From assembly GCA_963556145.1 (NCBI GenBank), contig OY744472.1, positions 868,001-932,000 on the forward strand: 64,000 nt of DNA. Reading direction: 5' to 3'. The notes under the pieces are model-generated. The model saw only the letters and a program-made list of their open reading frames with translations, searched no databases and was not told where the DNA came from. This stretch comes from Hygrocybe punicea. Its lineage: Eukaryota; Basidiomycota; Agaricomycetes; Agaricales; Hygrophoraceae. Positions within the stretch are counted from its first letter, which is position 1; every line of letters starts with the position of its first letter. This document shows, one piece after another, positions 1 through 10,400 of the stretch. Both the position numbers and the translations under genes were made by a program.

Positions 1-968
1 TTGACGGTGTATACTAGTAAAGCTTGTCCCTTGCAGAATAATTAGCTCGCATTCTTCAGCAACGTGGCAGGAATTGTCGGCTGAGCTTCATCTTGTTTGC
101 AGTCCATTGTGCGGCGACCAGCTGACCACTCGAATTCCATAAGGCTGTCACTGGCTGACTTCGACACAAATACAAGGGTTGCGATAGACCTACTAGTATT
201 CTAGGCTTCACAACACCACTGATGGATCTATTACAGCTTGGGGTCAGTGCTCACCCCCATTGCCAACCAGGCAAAAGCAATCCCATTCGAGCCCCACGTC
301 CAGGGTGGAGTACACGACTCTCGATGTGACGGGGGTTCTCAAGGCTTCTCATCTTCAATGTCAGTATGGGTTCAGGCCAGTAGCAACAGGATTTTATAAC
401 CAAATCTCACACGTCACTGAATGTCAATTTGATGCAAGATCCAACCCTCTTTCCCCAAACCAAAGCTGGTTCATGTTTCAAAATCGAATTCAGAGCATTT
501 TTTTTCCTTCTTGCATTTGCTTCAGGCCTCAGGCTCCAAAGCTTGTTGCTACATTTACTATCGGTGAATCATCGCACAGGCTGCCACTCCTGTAGGCCTG
601 CTGAACCTATGCATTAACAAGCACTACTGCCCCCTAGCAAAAACATTTTTATTTCTCTCCTATGGATGCGACATGGCAGCACCACTCACAGCATCCCACT
701 CCAGGCATTACAATTCAGAATACCCACAGTCCCTCCATTGGAACAACTACGTACGACTCTCCATTTTCCTTCCACCCACCAGCCCTTGCTGACCCTCAAC
801 CACCAGGGATTATCACTATCCTCTTTGCAAGCAAGCATTTTCAGGAGTCGATGGACCTGATTATGTCTGGCTGTGGCTTGGAATCACGATCGGTTGGCAC
901 ACCGATTTCCCCGCTGAACCACTACCGCAAATCTTGATCATAAGTACAGCTTTTTCACTGCCATTGCA
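1..968. other. Intergenic or unassigned
   Basis: No coding region could be supported here. The open frames are short, show no recognisable domain and lack a convincing exon chain. The stretch ends in the 8-bp target duplication of element E5 (969-976). Confidence 0.4.
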
Positions 969-976
969 CTTTGGTC

Positions 977-2047
977 TAGGCAATGACACGGGTACGGGTT
1001 ACGTTTTTTGGACCCGGGCAAAACCCGTACCCGTGACCGCGGGTCTTGGTATACCCGCAGGTACCGGCCCAAACAGAGCCACACAGCTTCACGACAAATA
1101 CTGGCGTCAACAACGAGACCCAGCAATGCATCCGCGCTCCCACAGGCTGCCCCATGCACGCACGCATCCACGACAACACAGACGAAGCCGATAGCCACCA
1201 CTTCCGTGGCAACACAACACCAACCGCCTGCCAAACGGCCCCATCCTCGCGCGAAACCGCGTCCCTACATGCCCACTGCAAGAAGCAACAGCAACCGCGT
1301 TGCACGACACCCTGTCATCAAATAGTGCCCCAACGCGAACCCCCGTGCCCAAAACCCAACGGGAGACACATCACGCGCCCGCGTCAGCCCCAAACACACC
1401 GTCCCCACTGCAAAACGCGTCCGAACGCGTCTCAAGTCCCACCCCAGCACCAAACCCCGCGCCCATGCAAGAAAATGCGTTCAAACGCATCCCAGACCGC
1501 GGTCTCACAACACCCGACCATTTGACGCCCACACAGGCCCCAAAGCCCGTGCCCGTGCAACAGAACGTGCCCAAACGCGCCCCAGACCCCGTTCCCCCCC
1601 AAGTACATGTCCACACGCGCCCACAATCACGATGCCGCCGTCCAGACGCCGCAACTGCGAACGCCAAGGCTAAACAGCGTCGAAACGCGAGCTGACGCGT
1701 ACGCGACGATGGAGGAGGATGAGAGGGAGGGGAGAATGGGAGATGGTGCGGGGAATGAGGAGACGCATACGATGGGGGAGGGTCTCTCGCCCACGAGAAC
1801 CCAACCCGTCGCGTGGTTCCCAGCCCCCGCACTCCTCGCATTTGCACACGTGCGTGTCAGCGACGCGAGGTAGATGTGGGCTGGAACCCGCCGGGTTTCC
1901 TGCGCGGGTCAATACCCGTACCCGACCCGCCGCTACCCGCCATCTACCCGCTGAAAAAAGACCCGTGGGTAGACGGGTACGGGTTGGAGCGGGTCCGGGT
2001 ACAGGTTGGCCTCGGGACACCCGCGGGTATACCTGTGTCATTGCCTA
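977..2047 (+). mobile_element. E5, non-autonomous hAT-like TIR element
   Basis: The element starts TAGGCAATGACACGGGTA and ends with the inverted form TGTCATTGCCTA. It is flanked by CTTTGGTC (969-976) and CTTTGGAC (2048-2055), an 8-bp target duplication with one mismatch. Both ends are packed with the words ACCCG and GGGTAC in both orientations, giving an inverted, satellite-like subterminal zone. The interior is C-rich on the plus strand with low-complexity open frames but no transposase. A divergent copy of the CCTCGCG/CGCGAGG box lies at 1832-1872, about 175 bp from the right end. Eight-bp duplications are typical of the hAT superfamily, so the hAT assignment is an inference from TSD and TIR, not from a protein. 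Confidence 0.75.
1832..1872. repeat. Divergent CCTCGCG/CGCGAGG box of E5
   Basis: CTCCTCGC at 1832 faces CGCGAGGTA at 1864-1872 around a core ACACGTGCGTGT instead of the usual TCAATTGA. It is followed by GATGTGGG, resembling the GATGGG that follows the box in E1-E3. Confidence 0.55.
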
Positions 2048-2239
2048 CTTTGGACTCAAGATCTCATTGAAGCCATCAAACCCACTGTTTGTACTGCATC
2101 CAGAAGTATAGACATTTTACTGACTTGGGAATTAAACTATCGCATCTGTCCACGTCACTTCAACAACATCTCAACTCATCGCATCAACAAGCACTGCATC
2201 AGCCGAACAACTGGTAGGAGAAACTCCATGACCACAACC

Positions 2240-3182
2240 ACAACCACAACCAATTCCAGTTGTAGCTACGACATCAGAGTCCACACCCAAGCCAAATGCC
2301 GCCCTCAGTCAGACTACGTCTGAGTCAACTCAAGTTGTGCAATCTGCAGAGGAATCTGCCATCATTGACGTGAGCACTTCAGAGTCCACCTTGGTGAGAG
2401 AATCGTCATCTGCCAGTGCTGCGCTGCCCAAAGAGCAACCCATCCCAACCCCAAGCACAGAAACTACAAACTACGCAGACTGCTGTGCCTGCCTCCGAGT
2501 CCCTCGAGATACGCCTACGAATTCCAGCTCCGTCTCGTGGTCGTCCCTTGTTTGATGGAAATGACATTGAAGTCACCTAGTAAAAACTTTCAACTTTCAT
2601 AATGCGACAAATGTATTTGACATGATTTGTCTTACAAGGAACTACTGGCACTACTATTCCAATCGAGCCCACTAACATTGCCACCTCCGACATCAGGCTG
2701 CTGCCAGTGCTACCATTCCGATCAAGCCCACCAATATTGATGCCTCTGATACTCAGGCTATCGGTTCACTGCCAGGATCATCAAAAAACAAGAAACCAGC
2801 ATCAAGACATGCAGGAATCCTTGCATCAGAGAAAGTCATGGAAGTTCCAACAACCAATAGTGCTAAGTATGATATCTCTCCTCGAACTACCTTACCACTG
2901 ACATATTGCTGGTCTCAACAGTGCTATTTGTGGCCGCGATTGGAAGGAGAAGAACCTTGTAGGAACAAAAGGGGAATTCAAGACTCACTTCGAGAGTCTT
3001 TCTGCCCAGGAACTTCAGGTAGACATCCACTTCCTCAATGATCCTTACGTTCACCCAACTTCTTGTTCTCAGCAATACAAGGACAAGGAAAATACTCAGG
3101 TACAATGCCTTGTTGTTCTGTGATGTCGAGCACTTAACAAGATCGTCTTAGAAGAAGCTTCAGACTCAGGCTTGGAAGAAGG
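2240..3182 (+). pseudogene. Fragments of a plus-strand spliced gene, function unknown
   Basis: Coding-like exons can be read in series. A Ser/Thr/Pro-rich exon ends near 2555 and includes a PQPQPQ run. A second exon at about 2640-2866 contains two near-repeats of the type TIPIxPTNIxxSD. A third at about 2932-3019 reads AICGRDWKEKNLVGTKGEF, with a good acceptor (TCAACAG) in front. Short exons follow. The order suggests a multi-exon gene, but no start codon or continuous frame could be fixed and E5 sits immediately upstream. It may be a decayed gene cut by E5, or a gene whose first exons lie to the left. Function is not recognised. Confidence 0.35.
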
Positions 3183-3258
3183 GCCAGGCATAGTGCACTT
3201 ATGGTAAGTCCCACCATTCATGGTGCATATCATGTTGAACATGCTACAATGCATCTCG

Positions 3259-3358
3259 AAGACGATATTACCATGCACAAAAACGATATTACCATGCACA
3301 AAGACGATATTACCATGCACAAAGATGATATTACCATGCACAAAGACGATATTACCCT
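3259..3358 (+). repeat. 21-bp tandem repeat, about five copies
   Basis: The unit ACCATGCACAAAGACGATATT is repeated almost perfectly. Because 21 is a multiple of three it stays open and would read ITMHKDD repeatedly, but there is no sign that it is translated. Confidence 0.85.
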
Positions 3359-3382
3359 GGAGGAGAATGAGTACCGCACATA

Positions 3383-3994
3383 GACAAACTTGGAGGCAAA
3401 TGAGAAGGGGGGAGCATGGGGGGAGTTGGAATGGGGAAATCGAAAATCGAAACGGTTAGGGGAGGAATTAGGGGAAATGGACAGTCGATACCAGCATGGT
3501 GTAGTCGAATCCAGCAGCACTCAATAGATCATCTCTGTTAACAACCATCGGAACAACTTCCGATGGTGAGAATTCCTAAGTCTAACACTCTAATCGAGCA
3601 TCGGCACCCCAAAGGTGGTTCCGATATGATACCAATGTTCTAATCCTTCAACCTGCGGATGGACAACCCACAAAACATATCATCATGGTGAGAACAATTA
3701 TAGAAGATGGCATTAATGAACCCGAAGCTGGGCTCAGAGCTTGGCTACCCCACAAGATTCCATAGGAACTGGTTTCTATCGGAACTGGTTCCTAAGTAGT
3801 CCTATGCCGCAGAAATTGTATCGATATTCATTCCTCCAGACGATGTTGTCCTCAGGGAAGATGTTCCGATTATGTTCAACTGAAGCATGAGTGACTGTTG
3901 GTGTAATATCGGAACTGGTCCCTTTGGAATAGGCATCAGAAGGTGTTCCAACATAGGTAGTGGTTTTTAATTGGAGAACAGTTATGCTATAAAT
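3383..3994. other. Intergenic with GGAAC/GTTCC palindromes
   Basis: No gene is seen. A perfect 10-bp inverted repeat, ACCATCGGAA with TTCCGATGGT, lies at 3544-3567. The related word TCGGAACTGGTYCC recurs at about 3777-3793 and 3906-3922. Confidence 0.45.
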
Positions 3995-5588
3995 TCAAAC
4001 TACAGGATGTGATGCTTTCCAATATCTCCAGACCTCAGTCATTGATTGAAAAACAGTTGGTGCAACTGTCGCCACTTCATTGAACTCGTTGTCGCCATTT
4101 TCAAACAAAGCCATCTTGGGAGCATTGGTAACCTCCAGAACGAAATATTTTCCATTCCCTTCATCATCTGGCATTATACCGATGTCAACACGAACATAAC
4201 TGTTGCACGCCAAGGGACCGTTTGTACATTGGTTCAACAACTTGGTGAACTCTGTCATGAATTTGATAGCAAAGCTGTCAAGTTCTTTGAGAGCCTTGTC
4301 AGTTGCCTTGGTTTTACCAGTGCAATTGGAGAGACTCCATTGAACCAGATCCCTAAAGAATTGTGTAAGAGCGCCTTGTTCTTATCAAGGAGAACTTACC
4401 CTTGGAACTCTGACAGAGGTGTCAGACGCCGAACCTCCTGTGGATCAACCCATCGGCTAGCCCCTGCAGCTAACTCATCAGGCTTCATCCACCACCTCCT
4501 TATGACATCCCAGGCTTTCTAATTGCCCATTCCTTCCTCTCCTGTCCTAATCATGAATATTCAAATTTCACCAGCATTTATAAGAGTTTGAATTCTCTCC
4601 TGGAAAAACCAGCGGCATGGCTGTTGTGGATCTTTCTCTATCTCTATTTTTGACCCAATCTCCATTTGTTCAGAAAACAAAGGCCACAGAGCAACCTCAC
4701 GAGAGAGATTTCTCAAAGCCTCAAACCATTGCAATCTATGAGCAAGATCGCTACCAGATAATCCAAGAGTCACAGCTTGATCAATCCAACATTGCAAACT
4801 CACTGAAATGGAGCCTGTATGCTCGTAACCACAATATCAAAACGGTTGACATCCTGTAAAGTATGACCCTTGGACTTGATCCAATTTTCAAAACAAGACC
4901 ATTTCCAGATGGTCAGAGTGTGGAGCGGAGGTTTGACTCCAATATCTTGCTGTTCAGGCCACAAGATGCAAACAAGAATCCACACCTGTGGGGAGGACAA
5001 CAAGCTGACGTTGAGCCAGTTATTGTGAGTCAGCAATACTCACCCAGTCATAAATGTATATTTCCTCCTTGGTAAGAAAATATACCACATTTTTGTTGAA
5101 TCCTTTCACATGAGTTGTAAGAGACTTCAACCAGGACTTTGAGGTTCGGCGGTCATACGCTTCCTTCACCCAGGAGTACTTCCTAAAGCTTTGCAAGACT
5201 GACATGGTTATCGGGGTGCACCAGTCAAATGGGAGTACCAAAAGTATGCAAAGTCCAAGTGGATTCATAGTTGTGATCCCCTCAGTCAAAGCTGTGTAGC
5301 CCAGGCAGTCGATGTGACATTTTTTGTGGAGGTTCCGGTTCCGAGTATGTGCCGTGAGTGAACCCCCCCTTCCACTGAGACTTCTTCTGCATGTTTGGCA
5401 TGTGTGCGGACAATCCTTTTGCTAATGCCAATATTGGAGCCAAAAACAAGAACAGGTGAGATATCTCTATACTTAGAACAACAGGCAGTCACCTTGCGAA
5501 CTGTGGTTTTTTTCCCAGAACTTGGTTCAATGCTCCTTACTGAAAAAAGTGAAGGTGTTGCTGAGTTGCATTTCACAGTTGATAGCAT
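3995..5588 (-). CDS. Multi-exon hypothetical gene with ATP-grasp-like C-terminus
   Basis: Minus-strand exons join in frame through short introns. Clear junctions are the GTGAGT at about 4808 spliced to an exon starting QLQWFEALRNL (ca. 4740), and an intron of about 45 nt (ca. 4345-4390) leading into DLVQWSLSNCTGKTKA. The last exon ends at 3995. It contains YVRVDIGIMPDDEG followed by KYFVLEVTNAPKMALF. The spaced R-x-D and E-V-x-N residues recall the last two conserved blocks of ATP-grasp enzymes and the end of the gene at 19574-21309. The N-terminal part, from about 5588, is less certain. The start codon is not fixed. ATP-grasp membership is an inference from a few residues. Confidence 0.45.
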
Positions 5589-5809
5589 TCTGGGCAGTAA
5601 GACTTCATACTATGCTAGTCACTTTTGTGGAGTGGAACGTTAATATGAAATTACGATTGGAGATTTAGGGTCGGTCTTTATTGTTATGTGGTAGCATAGT
5701 GGTAGCATTTGAACGTAATTTGAACGCTTAAAAAGCTGTAGCTGGAGCCCTTGCAGCATATCTTGCCCAGTAACATTGGTGGAGCCCATGTGCTAAAGGT
5801 CCAATCCCA

Positions 5810-7060
5810 GTGGATGGGCCGAGATGGGCCGAGATAATATCCAGGCCTATTGGATTGTATGGGCCGAGATGAGCTGAGATATTCTTTTCCCTTCACAGTG
5901 AATGGGCCCAGAACAGTAGAAATAATTCTTTCCCACTAGAATTGGATGGGCCGAAATTAGATAGAATAATTATTTGCCAATATCATTGGATGGGCCCACA
6001 TGGGCAGGGATATGTTTGTACCAATGGCAGGGCATGGGCCGAGATGGGGTGAGATAGTTATTTCCCACTGGCAGTGGATGGGCCAAGATGGGGTATTTAT
6101 TCCCCACTGGCACTGGATGGGCTGAGGTAGGGTAGGATATTTATCTCCCATTGGCACTGGATGGGCCAAGATGGGGTGGGATATTTATTCCGCACTGGCA
6201 CTGGATGGGCCGAGGTAGGATATGTTTGTACCAATGGCAGGGCATGGGCCGAGATGGGGTGAGATAGTTATTTCCCACTGGCAGTGGATGGGCCGAGATG
6301 GGGTGGGTTATTTATTCCCCACTGGCAGTGGATGGGCCGAGGTAGGGTAGGATATTTATTTCCCATTGGCACTGGATGGGCCGAGGTAGGGTAGGATATT
6401 TATTTCCCACTGGCACTGGATGGGCCGAGGTGGGGTAGGATATTTATTCCCCACTAGCAGTGGATGGGCCCACATTGGGTGGGATGTTTATTCCCCACTG
6501 GCAGTGGATGGGCCGAGATTGGGTAGGATATTTATTCCCCAATGGCAGTGGATGGGCCGAGATAGGCTGGGATATTCTTTACCCAATGGCAGTGGATGGG
6601 CCGAGATGGGGTAGGATATTTATTCCCCACTAGCAGTGGATGGGCCCACATTGGGTGGGATGTTTATTCCCCACTGGCAGTGGATGGGCCGAGATGGGGT
6701 AGTATATTTATTCCCCACTAGCAGTGGATGGGCCCACATTGGGTGGGATGTTTATTCCCCACTGGCAGTGGATGGGCCGAGATGGGGTGGATCTTCATTC
6801 CCCAATGGCAGTGGATGGGCCGAGGTGGGGTAGGATGTTTATTCCCCACTGGCACTGCATGGGCCAAGATGGGGTGGGATATTTATTCCTCACTGGCACT
6901 GGCTGCAGTGGGATATTTATTCCCCACTAGCAGTGGATGGGCCGACATCAGGGGGACAAACATTTCCCACCAAATGTGGGAATGCGATATATCTGTCCCC
7001 TGGCAGAGAGGGAGATTTCTTTTCCACTGCCATTGGATGGGCCAAGATTAAGGTAATATT
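5810..7060. repeat. 44-bp minisatellite, about 25 or more copies
   Basis: Imperfect head-to-tail copies of a unit of about 44 bp contain GGATGGGCCGAGATGGGGT and TTATTCCCCACTGGCAGT. The unit length is not a multiple of three, so the open frames across it (repeating GWAEMGW- or YLFPT-like words) are products of the repeat rather than genes. The array ends about 60 bp before the Helitron 3' terminus. Confidence 0.9.
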
Positions 7061-7135
7061 TACTCTACACTGGCATCCACATCCAGAGGTTAATGAAATC
7101 TCTTTCCTGACATTCTGTAAACTAGTGGGGTGTGG

Positions 7136-7153
7136 GCCATTGCTTTGCATGGC
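7136..7153 (-). other. Helitron 3' hairpin
   Basis: The stem GCCA-TGC pairs with GCA-TGGC around a TTT loop with one bulged T. It stands 10 nt from the CTAG end, the position and size expected for the Helitron termination signal. Confidence 0.75.
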
Positions 7154-7190
7154 ATGTTACTCGTCCCTTCTTTTAGCAAGAGAACACATA

Positions 7191-7832
7191 TTAAGATTGA
7201 GCATATATAAACAGTACAGCATTATTACCATTACATGACAATAAATTAATATTTGAAAAGTCATCTATATCACCTTCATTAATACAAATTGATCTGGTTG
7301 ATATACCATCATGAAACCATACCATACTGTTGATGAATATGCGGGCAGTAAAATGTGCATCACCAAAGTACACAATTCCTCTCAATGTGTAAGCAGTGGA
7401 TATGTCATCAATTGACAAGTTTATAACTTGACTAATTATTAAATTCTCAATAGAGTCAACTGTAAACATGATTAGAGGTGGAATTTTGTTAAATGCAATA
7501 AATTTAGTAATCTCTCCCCAACACAATTGACATTTGTGCCGTTGTCTATTAACTATGATTTGAGCAAGACATGTTGAGATTGTTCCAGAAAATGAATATG
7601 AACAATGAAAGATGGCGTCACATCTATCATTTTCCAGAATGGTTATGTTTTCACAATTGATACATTTAAGACAAGTTGAAGTCATTGGTTCATTTGCTTT
7701 CATTATATAATGGGCCAAATCACTTATGGCAATGCCAACTTGACCATAAGGAAATATTTCGGGTTTATCTTGATGCAATAAATGTCTGATTGTATTTCTG
7801 ACTGTTTCTAAATCTGTTGTGTGATTCTTGGA
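7191..7832 (-). pseudogene. Helitron protein, C-terminal USP-like peptidase part
   Basis: This is the in-frame continuation of the helicase frame after the TGA at 7833-7835, about 213 residues. It holds a CLKCINC motif and a later CQLC, four cysteines spaced like the zinc finger of ubiquitin-specific proteases. Near the end comes YTLRGIVYFGDAHFTARIF followed by WFHDG, matching the His and Asp/Asn boxes of family C19. The Cys box (WSCAYDSLF) lies upstream of the stop, so the stop cuts the catalytic domain between its Cys and His. Peptidase identity is inferred from motif order. A role in Helitron biology is unknown. Confidence 0.7.
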
Positions 7833-10367
7833 TCATTTGAATCCTAAGCTCAAAATCTTTAATATTTCATTGATGCTATTGAATCTTTTTTTCCAACTTG
7901 ATGGATCTTCATTCCATATTGCTAGTAATATTATAAAGAGTGAATCATAAGCACAGCTCCAATCTTGCGCATCCCATATAAACCCTTTTGGTTCATTTAA
8001 TTCAATAGTACTTGTTTTTCGTCTTTTTTTCACTATGGAAGATGAACTTACAACTTGTTGTAATTTTCGTTTTTTATTTTGCAATACATTGGCCGTCGAA
8101 TTTTTATGAGTGACAGTGATTGGAACAGTTCCTTTTGCAGGAACAAAGTTGAGGTTTCTGAAATCTGCCTTTTGATTTTTATTCATAGGTTTAATTAATT
8201 GCCATGGAGAGGGCTGTGTTGTGTATTGATTTAGTTGCTCTGTGGCTTTCCATGCGATAGCATGATGAATGTTTTTTGGAATATATGACTTTCCTTTCCA
8301 TTTTCTAAATTGATCAATGATAGAATTTCGCTGATCTCCCTTGACATGGTCTGGTAAGAGTCCTTGATATTTCAGTTTGGTAATCTCATCAAGCAGTTCT
8401 AATTCTCTGAATTCCTGCCTGAGATATCCAGAAGCACCCCCAGTAATTACTTTAGGATCAAAGCCTTGCATGATGATAGTTCCTGCTGCAGAAGCACTTC
8501 TTGATAAGCAAGTATAATAGGATTGGTGGTTTCTACAACTACTGAGGTCAACTACATTGTTAGGACGAGTACGTCCTTGACATGCATAATCAGTCATTGC
8601 AAAATTAGGTAGTACCAACACTTGTTCTCTTGACAAAGATATCACATCATCATTGGGTAATGAGCACATGGTGGAAGTGACATGTTTTGTAATCGGCACA
8701 ACATTTTCAGGAAGTCCTTCTATGTTAATTTTTTTTGGAGGATTCAATAATCTGACAAATAAAGTGTCCAGTACAGTTTGTTGCTCAGGACCTATTGCAC
8801 TCTGCCAACCCACAACTATGCCCTCTGCTCCTTTGGTAATGCAGCACTCTGTTGCATCATTGTTCCTCAGCATCACTGGCATGCCTACACATAAGTTCAA
8901 TCTTCCTGGTATATGATCAGAGGATGATGCATGTGGTTGGCTCCAAAGTAGCTTTTGGAGTGAAGGTTCCAATATCTTTGTGTGTCGAATAGGATCCAAA
9001 ATTGTTGACATGTGATGAGATTTTCTTTTGCTATTGGAACTAGTAGGATCATTCCATCTGTCTATGGAATAGAATGATGTTAATGGTCTCCTATTTTCAG
9101 CAGCAAAACGTTGAATACCAAGTTCATTGATTTTGTCTTTTTGTGCATTCAATGCAGTTATAACTGACACATTCCTGAATTTCTTTTGGGCTAATTTTGG
9201 ATCATTTGGACCTTTTCCTGCAACACGAGTACGAAGAAATGCAATATCTTTGGGAGTACATGCTTTGTATCTCATGTTTTCCAAAGCAAGCCTCAGTTGG
9301 ACATCTTCTTCTGACTGATTGGTTTGTCTCATATTTTCACGTAATATAACAACTGTTGTTATTTGATGCCAAAGAGCTTTGCCTATAGCCGCTTCCTGAT
9401 TTGCTATAGTTTGACTGGAATTGATTTGGACACCAACGGTTCCAGAGTATAAAGGAGCACCACTCATAGCTGGTGGAAGTTGGCCAAAATCTCCTGCAAA
9501 TATCATATTAATGCCACCAAAGGGTTCATCATAAACACCACGTGCTTTTGCACACTGAACACTGATTTTATACATATCTCTGCAAGATAACATTGACACC
9601 TCATCAATGAAAATGTAATCCACACCATCAAGATTGGCACGTACTTGTGCAAGGGAACGAGATGATCCTCCCTGATTAATTCCAAGAATGGAGTGATATG
9701 TGGATCCATTTACAAGGGCAGCAGCACCACCGGTTGGTGCAAGAACCACAAATCGATGATTTTCGTTGTGTTTACCAAAAAAACTAGTCAATGCTTTGAT
9801 GACTTGTGATTTCCCTGTGCCTGCCATCCCACCAAGATACATGCGTAGCTTATCAGAACCGTTAATCAAGGTAGAGTGATTCGCAATGATATGAAATGCT
9901 CTCTTTTGGTCAGTGTTCAACTTGTAATCATTGATAGTTACATCAATAAGATGACGATCAGCTCTGTTTGCAGGAATAAACATATGGTTGATGTATGCTG
10001 CATCCACTATCTTGACATCATTATATTGAAAATTTCCCAATTTATTTATGGTTGCTGTGTTTGTTGGTAAATTTTTATTTCTGTCATCGATGATTTCCTT
10101 TTTCTTTGCAAGGACTGCAGTTCTCCACAATTTTGCTGATTGTACTACAGGTGGTTCTATAGGTATCAACGGTCCTATATCTGGGGTACCATCAATACAA
10201 TCATCGAGCCACCCTGACCTTTTCAAAGTTTTTTCAGCTATCAGCATTTGATCTTTCCTCTTTTGTCCTTTTTGACCAAGTTTCAGGAGTATTTCCGTGT
10301 CATTATTGTCTTCATCAATATTGTTGTTGAAGTCGTCGCCATTAAATGCAAATTCAGCATTGTGCAT
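7833..10367 (-). CDS. Helitron PIF1-family helicase section
   Basis: An 844-residue open frame. Walker A is GGMAGTGKSQ at about residues 178-187, Walker B is FIDEVSML at about 250, and motif III is GDFGQLPPA at about 290. Motifs V/VI fall around residues 585-640 (YACQGRTRP, YTCLSRS). These are the PIF1/RecD-like SF1B helicase motifs that unwind DNA during rolling-circle transposition. The first ATG at 10367 is probably not a true start: the same frame continues upstream through one TAG (10401-10403) into the Rep section. The last residues (WDAQDWSCAYDSLFIILL) begin the peptidase-like domain before the frame stops at a TGA. The helicase part itself looks intact. Confidence 0.9.
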   Translation of the reverse strand: MHNAEFAFNGDDFNNNIDEDNNDTEILLKLGQKGQKRKDQMLIAEKTLKRSGWLDDCIDGTPDIGPLIPIEPPVVQSAKLWRTAVLAKKKEIIDDRNKNLPTNTATINKLGNFQYNDVKIVDAAYINHMFIPANRADRHLIDVTINDYKLNTDQKRAFHIIANHSTLINGSDKLRMYLGGMAGTGKSQVIKALTSFFGKHNENHRFVVLAPTGGAAALVNGSTYHSILGINQGGSSRSLAQVRANLDGVDYIFIDEVSMLSCRDMYKISVQCAKARGVYDEPFGGINMIFAGDFGQLPPAMSGAPLYSGTVGVQINSSQTIANQEAAIGKALWHQITTVVILRENMRQTNQSEEDVQLRLALENMRYKACTPKDIAFLRTRVAGKGPNDPKLAQKKFRNVSVITALNAQKDKINELGIQRFAAENRRPLTSFYSIDRWNDPTSSNSKRKSHHMSTILDPIRHTKILEPSLQKLLWSQPHASSSDHIPGRLNLCVGMPVMLRNNDATECCITKGAEGIVVGWQSAIGPEQQTVLDTLFVRLLNPPKKINIEGLPENVVPITKHVTSTMCSLPNDDVISLSREQVLVLPNFAMTDYACQGRTRPNNVVDLSSCRNHQSYYTCLSRSASAAGTIIMQGFDPKVITGGASGYLRQEFRELELLDEITKLKYQGLLPDHVKGDQRNSIIDQFRKWKGKSYIPKNIHHAIAWKATEQLNQYTTQPSPWQLIKPMNKNQKADFRNLNFVPAKGTVPITVTHKNSTANVLQNKKRKLQQVVSSSSIVKKRRKTSTIELNEPKGFIWDAQDWSCAYDSLFIILLAIWNEDPSSWKKRFNSINEILKILSLGFK

Positions 10368-10400
10368 GTCATCCAGTTCATCAAGACCGTTTGAGGTCGC

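Noticed and set aside
1008..1873. Protein-coding genes in the interior of E5
   Set aside because: Frames on both strands are low-complexity and lie wholly inside the TIR element without splice or domain support.
5810..7060. CRISPR-like array or repetitive protein gene
   Set aside because: Units are contiguous without unique spacers, the organism is eukaryotic, and 44 bp does not keep a reading frame.
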